A program made the position numbers and the translations under genes. From Pseudomonas vlassakiae (lineage in GTDB: Bacteria > Pseudomonadota > Gammaproteobacteria > Pseudomonadales > Pseudomonadaceae), in NCBI RefSeq assembly GCF_014269035.2, contig NZ_JABWRP020000014.1:1-64000 (forward strand): a stretch of 64,000 nt of DNA, read 5' to 3'. Each line of letters begins with the position of its first letter. The first letter of the stretch is position 1. Positions 8,242-15,257 of this stretch are shown here, piece after piece. The notes under the pieces were generated by a model. The model was not told where the DNA came from. It was given only the letters and a program-made list of their open reading frames with translations, and searched no databases.

Positions 8242-8586
8242 ATGATGCAACCTGGCACCCAGCGAGGCTCGGCCGCCCCATCCTCGTGGGATCTGACGGA
8301 AATCTCGGCGGTATTGGCGCGAGCAGCAACCTTGCTGCTGCGCGAAGGTGGCGACTCAAGCTGGGCCAACATGCTCCTGAGCTACCAAGCACGTCTGCAC
8401 AGCGACCCCGAACAAGTGCGTTTGAGTGTTTTCGCAATGCCCGGCGGCATGGGCACGCTCAGCGATGCCGTCCTGCATGAAAACGGCTCGCTGTCCGTCG
8501 AGGCCACCAGTGAATTACACGCCTTGCTCGGGTGGTTGCGAGAGTGGGGAATCGAGGGCCGCATGGCCGGTATCAAGCCGTTGTAG
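8242..8586 (+). CDS. DUF6966-like small protein
   Basis: The 114-residue soluble protein has a first helix pair ('ISAVLARAATLLLREGGDSSW', 'MLLSYQARL'), a 'GGMGTLSDAVL' turn near residue 70 and a C-terminal helix with 'LLGWLREWG'. The GGMG-x-L-x-D-x-V-L signature is what I associate with DUF6966, a family of unknown function often found with toxin/immunity genes. The start is uncertain: a 26-codon frame (8162-8242) immediately precedes it, and its stop overlaps the ATGATG used here. It is the last gene of the accessory region before the T6SS structural operon. Confidence 0.5.
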   Translation: MMQPGTQRGSAAPSSWDLTEISAVLARAATLLLREGGDSSWANMLLSYQARLHSDPEQVRLSVFAMPGGMGTLSDAVLHENGSLSVEATSELHALLGWLREWGIEGRMAGIKPL

Positions 8587-9023
8587 CACCCCATGAGAAA
8601 CCGCTTTGGCGCGCCGTATTCCGTCGCGTTGCCATCATTCAAACGCGCCGCGATGCTAGCCGAATCCAGCGGCTCGACGCCAAAAAATGAGACCCGCTTC
8701 ACTTTTTGAAAAAAACTTTTTACGCGATTTTTTCCCGCCCGATAAGCACTTTAGCCCCCTGACTTTACGGACCAAAGCCCCATTTACCGCACTCCAAAGC
8801 GACCACCGATGGCATGGCGCCATCATTGCGCCGCATCACAAAACAGGGAAAAAATCGCACCCCTCGCAGGAACTTCTTCCACGGCGAGGTGCCCTACTCG
8901 GCATTGCTGGCAACACGATATTCATGTGCCAGCACTCAAATTGCCGCAGCCGAGAGGCGCGATTTTCAGGTCCTCGCCATTGGCGTTTCAGGACGATCAA
9001 GCAGGCTCATGGACGATGTACCG
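8587..9023 (+). other. Leader/promoter region of the T6SS operon
   Basis: These 437 bases carry no supported gene. They contain an AT-rich patch with runs of A and T around 8695-8735 and a -24/-12-like element at 8815-8830. A frame open from 8814 into the next gene has an unlikely composition and no ribosome-binding site. The region should hold the promoter(s) of the long T6SS operon. Confidence 0.5.
8815..8830 (+). promoter_or_regulatory. Candidate sigma-54 (-24/-12) promoter for the T6SS operon
   Basis: TGGCGCCATCATTGCG has GG and GC separated by exactly ten bases, with TGGC and TTGC boxes intact as in the RpoN consensus (TGGCACG-N4-TTGCW). Only two positions in the -24 box and the last base deviate. 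Transcription would begin near 8841, leaving a leader of about 180 bases before the first gene. No enhancer site for an activator was recognised. Chance occurrence is possible in GC-rich DNA. Confidence 0.35.
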
Positions 9024-9773
9024 ATGACACAGACATTCGATGTCGAAGCACTGATCAAGCTGCGTAGCCAGACGCGGGCGATCTCCGATGCGCTCAAGGC
9101 GCAGGCGGCGGATTACCTTGCCACCGTGGCACCGCTGATCCGTCCGCAAACCCTGTTTGGCGAATACCTGCAAGGCGCCCAGCGCAGCAGCGGCCGCGAA
9201 ACCCAGGGCCATTTCCAGTCGCTGATCGAACTCTACGAGCGCATTGGCTCGGCCGCGCCGTTCCAGCTGGTCAGCGAGCTGGAAGTGCCGCTGAACCTGA
9301 TCAGCACTACCCCCGAACTGTTCCCGCTGGAATACGACAAGGTCCTCGAACAGAGCGGCCAGGTCATCCGCATCACCAGCCCGACGCGCTGGGTGGTGGG
9401 CTTCCACGCGTTCGACCTGGCGCAGTTTCGCAATGTCATCAAAGACCCCAACCGCAGCAGCGCCGAGCTGTACCGCTTCGTGGTGCACTACCTGGTGCTG
9501 TTCTACTGCCTGAGCAAGTCGCCGGGCCTGGGCCGGCTGTTCGAAGGCCTGCGCTACGGGCTGAGCTTCGAGCGCCTGAAGGGCTTTGGCGACCTGCCGT
9601 TCTGCGTGATCAGCTCGCCGGTGCGCTCGGAACTTCCCGACGATTCGGTCATCCGTAGCAGCACGCAAATTGCCGGCAACACCAGCTTCGAAGAACTGGT
9701 GGGGCGCGACAACATCCTGGAAATGAACGACGACATCCGTCAGCGCCTGCTGCTGACGATCGAAGGACTGTAA
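9024..9773 (+). CDS. Uncharacterised first gene of the T6SS operon
   Basis: The protein has 249 residues (MTQTFDVEALIKLRSQTR...) with no signal peptide or membrane helix. An N-terminal helical part contains 'RSQTRAISDALKAQAADYL'. A mixed domain contains 'SELEVPLNLISTTPELFPLEY', 'SPTRWVVGFHAFDL' and 'YRFVVHYLVLFYCLSKSPG'. I do not recognise it as one of the 13 core Tss proteins, and TssA is present elsewhere. It lies 64 bases upstream of tssB in the same direction. That position suggests an accessory of the sheath or baseplate specific to this T6SS lineage. An ATG at 9009 is an alternative start but has poor spacing to any ribosome-binding site. Confidence 0.65.
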   Translation: MTQTFDVEALIKLRSQTRAISDALKAQAADYLATVAPLIRPQTLFGEYLQGAQRSSGRETQGHFQSLIELYERIGSAAPFQLVSELEVPLNLISTTPELFPLEYDKVLEQSGQVIRITSPTRWVVGFHAFDLAQFRNVIKDPNRSSAELYRFVVHYLVLFYCLSKSPGLGRLFEGLRYGLSFERLKGFGDLPFCVISSPVRSELPDDSVIRSSTQIAGNTSFEELVGRDNILEMNDDIRQRLLLTIEGL

Positions 9774-9837
9774 CGCGCAGCGCCCGGTCACGGGCCGCGC
9801 AATGATTCGCAGCGAACTGCTCGCACTGGAGAACACG

Positions 9838-10377
9838 ATGGCGAAGAAGGAAAGCACCCAGCACAAACTCGACCGCGTTCGCGCGCCTCGGGTCCATATC
9901 ACCTACGACGTGGACATCGGTGATGCCATCGAGAAGAAGGAGCTGCCCTTTGTCGTCGGCGTGCTGGGCGATTTTTCCGGCAACCCGCTGGAGCCGCTGC
10001 CCAAGCTCAAGGACCGCAAGTTCGTCTTCATCGACCGCGACAACTTCAACAGCGTGCTCAAGGGCATCAAGCCGCGCCTGACCTACCGCGTCGACAACAC
10101 CCTGGCCAAGAACGGCACCCAGCTGGGCGTCGAGCTGAACTTCAACAGCCTGGAAGACTTCGAGCCACAGAACGTGGTCAAGCAGGTCGAACCGCTGCGC
10201 AAGCTGCTGGAAGTGCGCAACAAACTGGCCGACCTGCGCAACAAGATGGGCGGCAACGACAAGCTCGAAGAGCTGCTGATGGACGTGCTGCAGAACACCG
10301 AAAAGCTCAAGACATTGGGCCAGGAATTCGGCCGTGAAGCCGAAGTGAAAGACCCGTCCAGCGACGATCGCGCCTGA
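9838..10377 (+). CDS. tssB: T6SS contractile sheath small subunit TssB
   Basis: The 179-residue protein matches the usual TssB/VipA length. The N-terminal region 'KLDRVRAPRVHITYDVDIGDA' and the 'LPFVVGVLGDFSGNP' strand are diagnostic, as is the C-terminal helical 'LRKLLEVRNKLADLRNKMGG'. With TssC it forms the cytoplasmic contractile sheath that drives the Hcp tube outward. I chose the ATG at 9838 (GGAG eight bases upstream); an upstream ATG at 9802 adds 12 codons unlike the family. It is followed 14 bases later by tssC. Confidence 0.95.
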   Translation: MAKKESTQHKLDRVRAPRVHITYDVDIGDAIEKKELPFVVGVLGDFSGNPLEPLPKLKDRKFVFIDRDNFNSVLKGIKPRLTYRVDNTLAKNGTQLGVELNFNSLEDFEPQNVVKQVEPLRKLLEVRNKLADLRNKMGGNDKLEELLMDVLQNTEKLKTLGQEFGREAEVKDPSSDDRA

Positions 10378-10391
10378 GCAGGAGCCCGAAC

Positions 10392-11894
10392 ATGACCGAC
10401 AAGCAAACCGCACCGCAACAGGCCGGCGACCTGGTCGAAGTGGAAAACTTCGCCCCGCAGCCCTCGCTGCTCGACAGCATCATTTCGCAGAGCCGCGTGG
10501 CCCGCTCCGACACCGAGCGCAACCGCACCCGCGACCTGATCGGCGAACTGGTGAACCAGGTGCTCGAAGGCGAGATGACCCCGAGCAAGGACTTGATCGC
10601 CGTGCTCGATGCACGCATCGCCGAAATCGACTCGATGCTCTCCGAGCAGATGAACGAGATCATGCACGCCCGTGAGTTCCAGCAGCTGGAAGCCTCGTGG
10701 CGCGGCCTGAAGTACCAGGTCGACCAGACCGAAACCAGCACCACGCTGAAGATCCACCTGCTCAACGCCTCGAAGAAAGACCTGGTGCGCGACCTCAAGG
10801 CCGCCAGCGAATTCGACCAGAGCGCGCTGTTCAAGAAGGTCTACGAAGAAGAGTACGGCACCTTCGGTGGCGCCCCGTTCGGCATGCTGATCGGTGACTA
10901 CGAGTTCAAGCGCAGCCCCGAAGACATGTACCTGCTCGAAGAGATCTCGCACGTTGCCGCCGCGGCCCACGCGCCGTTCATTTCGGCGGCGTCGCCTGAG
11001 CTGTTCGGCTGGGACTCGTTCACCGAGATGTCCGGCCCGCGTGACCTGGCGAAGATCTTCGACACCGTTGAATACGCCAAGTGGAAGTCGTTCCGCGCCT
11101 CGGAAGATTCGCGCTACGTCGGCCTCACCCTGCCCCACGTGCTTGGCCGCCTGCCGTATGGCCCGGATACCACGCCGGTGGAAGAATTCAACTTCGTCGA
11201 AAGCGTCGACGGCCGCGACCACAACAAGTACCTGTGGATGAACGCCGCCTACGCCCTTGGCACCCGCGTCACCGATGCCTTCTCCCGCTACGGCTGGTGC
11301 GTGGCGATCCGCGGCGTGGAAGGTGGCGGCCTGGTCGAAGGCCTGCCGACCCACACCTTCAAGACCGACGACGGCGAAATCGCCCTCAAGTGCCCGACCG
11401 AGATCGCCATCACCGACCGCCGCGAGAAAGAGCTGTCCGACCTCGGTTTCATTCCGCTGGTGCACTGCAAGGGCACCGACTACGCCGCCTTCTTCGGCAC
11501 CCAGTCGGCGCAGAAGCAGAAGCAGTACAACACCGACATCGCCAACGCCAACGCACGCCTGTCGGCCCAGCTGCAGTACATCTTCGCCACTTCGCGCATC
11601 GCCCATTACATGAAGGCGATCATGCGCGACAAGATCGGCAGCTTCGCCTCGCGCATGGATGTGGAACGCTTCCTCAACCAGTGGCTGGCCAGCTACGTGC
11701 TGCTCGACGACACCGCCAGCCAGGAGGCCAAGGCCCAGTTCCCGCTGCGCGAAGCCCGTGCCGAGGTGTTCGAAGTGCCCGGCAAGCCAGGCGTGTACAA
11801 GGCCGTGACCTACCTGCGCCCGCACTACCAGCTCGACGAACTGACCGCCTCGCTGCGCCTGGTCGCCGAACTGCCGCAAGGCGCCCGCGGCTGA
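10392..11894 (+). CDS. tssC: T6SS contractile sheath large subunit TssC
   Basis: This 500-residue TssC/VipB protein is of standard length. Characteristic stretches include 'REFQQLEASWRGLKYQVDQ' near residue 95, 'FGMLIGDYEF' and 'HVAAAAHAPFISAASPELF'. Near the C-terminus is 'SRIAHYMKAIMRDKIGSFASR'. It interlocks with TssB in the sheath wrapped around the Hcp tube. AGGAG lies eight bases before the ATG. Sequence and codon use are typical, and nothing is missing. Confidence 0.97.
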   Translation: MTDKQTAPQQAGDLVEVENFAPQPSLLDSIISQSRVARSDTERNRTRDLIGELVNQVLEGEMTPSKDLIAVLDARIAEIDSMLSEQMNEIMHAREFQQLEASWRGLKYQVDQTETSTTLKIHLLNASKKDLVRDLKAASEFDQSALFKKVYEEEYGTFGGAPFGMLIGDYEFKRSPEDMYLLEEISHVAAAAHAPFISAASPELFGWDSFTEMSGPRDLAKIFDTVEYAKWKSFRASEDSRYVGLTLPHVLGRLPYGPDTTPVEEFNFVESVDGRDHNKYLWMNAAYALGTRVTDAFSRYGWCVAIRGVEGGGLVEGLPTHTFKTDDGEIALKCPTEIAITDRREKELSDLGFIPLVHCKGTDYAAFFGTQSAQKQKQYNTDIANANARLSAQLQYIFATSRIAHYMKAIMRDKIGSFASRMDVERFLNQWLASYVLLDDTASQEAKAQFPLREARAEVFEVPGKPGVYKAVTYLRPHYQLDELTASLRLVAELPQGARG

Positions 11895-11920
11895 CCGGCC
11901 GGTGTGTACAGGGATGACAC

Positions 11921-12403
11921 ATGAGTAACCAGGCCCGCCTGCTGCCCTCGCTGCTCGACCGACTGCTGGACGACCGTCCTTACCAGTCGGCCGAACCGGC
12001 TGCGCAGCGCACCTGTTCGCTGGCCGAATACAAGGCGAGCATCGTCCGCGACCTCGAGGTGCTGGTGAATACCCGCCAGTCCCTGGTCGCCGAGGAGCTC
12101 GACGGCTTCAGCCAGCTCAGTGGTTCCATCCTTGAATACGGCATGCCCGACTTCATCAGCCGCAGCGTGCTCGACCCCCATGATCGCCGGCTCATCCAGC
12201 AACAGCTGGAGCGCGCGATCAGCACCGGCGACCGGCGTTTTCGCCGGGTGCGGGTGCAGCTGCTGGCCCAGGAAAACGGCCACCGCATGTTGACCTTCCG
12301 CGTGGACGCTGTACTGCGTCTGCAGGACATCAGCCGCCAGGTGTCGTTCGACGCCGTGCTGCAGGTCAACACCCAGGAATACAAAGTACAGAACCTCAAC
12401 TGA
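11921..12403 (+). CDS. tssE: T6SS baseplate protein TssE (gp25-like)
   Basis: The 160-residue protein has an N-terminal 'LLPSLLDRLLDD' helix and a gp25-type core: 'ILEYGMPDF', then an acidic/arginine-rich 'DRRLIQQQLERAISTGDRRF' segment and a C-terminal beta region. TssE is a wedge component of the baseplate from which the sheath polymerises. The final A of its TGA stop is the first base of the tssF ATG, implying translational coupling. Confidence 0.92.
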   Translation: MSNQARLLPSLLDRLLDDRPYQSAEPAAQRTCSLAEYKASIVRDLEVLVNTRQSLVAEELDGFSQLSGSILEYGMPDFISRSVLDPHDRRLIQQQLERAISTGDRRFRRVRVQLLAQENGHRMLTFRVDAVLRLQDISRQVSFDAVLQVNTQEYKVQNLN

Positions 12404-14223
12404 TGCTCGACGAACTGCTGCCCTACTACGAAAAGGAACTGTCGCACCTGCGCTTCCTCGGCCAGGAGTTTGCCGCGCAGTACCCGAAGATTGCTTCGCG
12501 GCTGCTGATCGAGGGCGACAACTGCGAAGACCCGCACACCGAGCGCCTGATCGAGGCGTTCTCGTTCCTGTCTGCGCGGGTGCACAAGAAGCTCGATGAC
12601 GAGTTTCCGGAAATCGTCGAATCCTTCCTCGAGGTGCTGTACCCGCACTACCTGCGCCCTACCCCGTCGATGTCTATCGCCGAGCTGAGCCTGGGCAAGC
12701 ACGAGAAGGTCACCGAGGCCTATCGCGTGGCGCGCCACACCGAGATGCATGCCAATGCCGTCGAAGGCGTGGTGTGCAAGTTCCGCACCTGCTATCCGGT
12801 GGAGCTGTGGCCAATCAGCGTGCAGCAGGCATCGTTCGCAGAGATGGAACGTTCCGCCTTCAACGGCCATAGCGCCGACCTGGTAGCGCGCCTGCGCATC
12901 CGCCTGCAAGCCACCAGCGATGTGCTGTTCGGCCAGATGGAAGTCGACCGCTTGCGGTTCTTCCTCGACGGTGAAGCGACGCTGATGCTGCAACTGTACG
13001 AGCTGTTGTTCAACAACCTGGCCAAAGCCACGTTGAGCTTCCAGGACCAAGGCCGCAGCCGCGAAGTGGCACTGCCGGCCAGCGCCCTGCAGGCCGTGGG
13101 TTATGCCCGCGACGAAGGCCTGGTGGACTACTCCGAGCGCTCGTTCCTGGGCTATCGCCTGCTGCACGAGTACTTCACCTTCCCCGACAAATTCATGTTC
13201 TTCGACCTCAGTGGCTTTGCCCGCATCCTGCAGGGCAAGGCGATCGAGCAGGTCGAGATCAACTTCTATTTCTCCGACTACGACCTCAGCGAGCGCCTGG
13301 CGCGGCTGACCCAGAACATCGGCCGCAACAACTTCAAGCTCAACTGCACGCCCATCATCAACCTGTTCCGCCAGCAGGCCGAGCCGATCAAGCTGACCCA
13401 CACCCAGCACGAATACCCGGTCACCCCCGATACCCGGCTGCACAATGCCGCCGAAGTGGTGTCGATCGACCGTGTCAGACGGGTGCGCAAGCTCGGTGGC
13501 ATCGACCAGGTCGCCACCTGCCAGCCCTTCTTCGAGCCGCGTGGCGAGCAAGACCCGCACACCAGTTTCTGGATCGCCCGCCGGCGCAACCAGGGCGACG
13601 CCACGGCCATGAGCATCCGTGTGGTCGACCGCAACCTGGACCTGATCGACGCCAGCACTGACACCCTGAGCATCGCCCTGACCTGCAGCAACCGCGATGT
13701 GCCGTTGATGCTGCCGTTCGGTGGCGAGCGTGGCGATTTCATAATCCCCGCCAACTCGGTGATCAAAGACATCCGCTGCCTGCGCAAGCCCACCGCCACC
13801 GTGCGTGTGCCACTGGGCAAGGGCTTGATCTGGCGGCTGATCGCGCACCTGTCGCTGAACCACCTGTCGCTGGTCAGCCAGGGTCGCGAAGTGCTGCTCG
13901 AACTACTGTCGCTGTACAACTACCGCAACGTCTCGGCCATTCGCAAGCAGATCAACGGCATCAAGGCGATCAGCAGCGAGCCTGTGGTCGCCCGGATCGG
14001 CCACCCGCGGCCAAACTTCGTTCGAGGGGTAGGCATCACCTTGACCCTCGACGAAAGCCAGTTCACTGGCAGCGGCGTGTTCCTGTTCGGCATGGTGCTT
14101 GACCACTTCTTCGGCCAGTACTGCTCGATGAACAGCTTCACCCGACTGAGCCTGCGCTCCCAACAACGAGAAAAGAGAATCGTCCAATGGCCAGCACGCA
14201 CTGGCGATCAGCCCCTGGTCTGA
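12403..14223 (+). CDS. tssF: T6SS baseplate protein TssF
   Basis: This 606-residue TssF/ImpG family protein is full length. The N-terminus 'LLPYYEKELSHLRFLGQEFA' is diagnostic of TssF, as is 'DPHTERLIEAFSFLSARVHKKLDDEFPE'. Near the C-terminus comes 'FGMVLDHFFGQYCSMNSFT'. Together with TssE, TssG and TssK it forms the baseplate wedge. The gene overlaps the start of tssG by 37 bases, indicating tight coupling. Confidence 0.96.
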   Translation: MLDELLPYYEKELSHLRFLGQEFAAQYPKIASRLLIEGDNCEDPHTERLIEAFSFLSARVHKKLDDEFPEIVESFLEVLYPHYLRPTPSMSIAELSLGKHEKVTEAYRVARHTEMHANAVEGVVCKFRTCYPVELWPISVQQASFAEMERSAFNGHSADLVARLRIRLQATSDVLFGQMEVDRLRFFLDGEATLMLQLYELLFNNLAKATLSFQDQGRSREVALPASALQAVGYARDEGLVDYSERSFLGYRLLHEYFTFPDKFMFFDLSGFARILQGKAIEQVEINFYFSDYDLSERLARLTQNIGRNNFKLNCTPIINLFRQQAEPIKLTHTQHEYPVTPDTRLHNAAEVVSIDRVRRVRKLGGIDQVATCQPFFEPRGEQDPHTSFWIARRRNQGDATAMSIRVVDRNLDLIDASTDTLSIALTCSNRDVPLMLPFGGERGDFIIPANSVIKDIRCLRKPTATVRVPLGKGLIWRLIAHLSLNHLSLVSQGREVLLELLSLYNYRNVSAIRKQINGIKAISSEPVVARIGHPRPNFVRGVGITLTLDESQFTGSGVFLFGMVLDHFFGQYCSMNSFTRLSLRSQQREKRIVQWPARTGDQPLV

Positions 14224-15257
14224 TCGATCAGGCCCGAGCCGAGCCGCACCGATTCGAATTCTTTCAATTGGTGCGCCTGCTCCGCCTGCACTACAGCCGT
14301 ACCGGGCGCATGGACCTGGCGACCCGGCCGCACGAAGACCCGCTGCGTTTTCGCACCCAGCTGTCGCTGGCGTTCCCGGCCAGCGAGGTCAGCGACCTGC
14401 ATTTCGAGCGCGAAGGCAAGGTCTCCACGGCGGGCCTGCCGCTGTCGGAAGTGCAGGTCACCTTCATGGGCCTGGTCGGGCCTTCGGGCGTGCTGCCGCG
14501 CCCGTACACCGAGCTGTTGCTCGAACGCCACGTGCAGTACCGCGACAATGCCGCCCATGCGTTTCTCGACATCTTCTCGCACCGCATGACCACGCTGTTC
14601 TACGAGGCATGGCAGAAGTACAAGTTCCATATCGAACACGAGCGCAATGGTACCTCGGGCTTCGATGGCTACCTGCTCAACCTGGTGGGCCTGGGCCCAC
14701 GTGCGCAAAAGCTCAAGTTCGAAGAGCAGCCGTCGGCGCTGCGCCGTGAACTGTTCAGCTATTTCGCCGGGTTGCTCAGCCAGAAGCCGCGCAACGCGCT
14801 CAACCTCGAAGTGATGCTCGGCTTTTATTTCTCGCTGCCGATCAAGGTCAGGCAGTTTGCCGGGCGCTGGCTCAACCTGGAGCCCGAGCAATGCACCCAG
14901 CTGGGGCGCAAGAACGCACAACTGGGCCACAGCGCCGTCGCCGGCAACCGGGTCTGGGACTACCAGTCGTGCATCCGCATCGAACTGGGCCCGCTGAGCC
15001 TGGCCGATTACCAGCGTTTCCAGCCGGGTACCGCGTGCTACCGCAAGCTGGTCGAGCTGGTGCGCTTCTATATAGGCGCCGAGCTGGACTTCGAAATTGC
15101 CCCGCGCCTCAAGCGCGAGGCCGTACCTTGCGCCCAGCTGGGCCGCAGCGGCAATGTCGCGCTGGGCTGGCTGGGCTGGCTGAAACGCCCTGGCCGTGAC
15201 GCGGAGCCTTCGCGTTGCGCCGTTTTCCACATTCCTTACGATGGGGTCGCCTTGTGA
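14187..15257 (+). CDS. tssG: T6SS baseplate protein TssG
   Basis: The 356-residue TssG/ImpH family protein starts with 'APGLIDQARAEPHRFEFFQLVRLL'. It carries 'FMGLVGPSGVLPRPYTELL' near residue 92, a strongly conserved block of the family. It binds TssF in a 2:1 wedge. The start lies inside the 3' end of tssF in another frame. Its TGA overlaps the GTG start of tssH. Confidence 0.95.
   Translation: MASTHWRSAPGLIDQARAEPHRFEFFQLVRLLRLHYSRTGRMDLATRPHEDPLRFRTQLSLAFPASEVSDLHFEREGKVSTAGLPLSEVQVTFMGLVGPSGVLPRPYTELLLERHVQYRDNAAHAFLDIFSHRMTTLFYEAWQKYKFHIEHERNGTSGFDGYLLNLVGLGPRAQKLKFEEQPSALRRELFSYFAGLLSQKPRNALNLEVMLGFYFSLPIKVRQFAGRWLNLEPEQCTQLGRKNAQLGHSAVAGNRVWDYQSCIRIELGPLSLADYQRFQPGTACYRKLVELVRFYIGAELDFEIAPRLKREAVPCAQLGRSGNVALGWLGWLKRPGRDAEPSRCAVFHIPYDGVAL

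Noticed and set aside
8162-8242. A 26-codon frame directly before the DUF6966-like gene
   Set aside because: It is too short to support, with no match, and its stop overlaps the next start. It could be a leader peptide or the remnant of a start region, but nothing in the sequence decides this.
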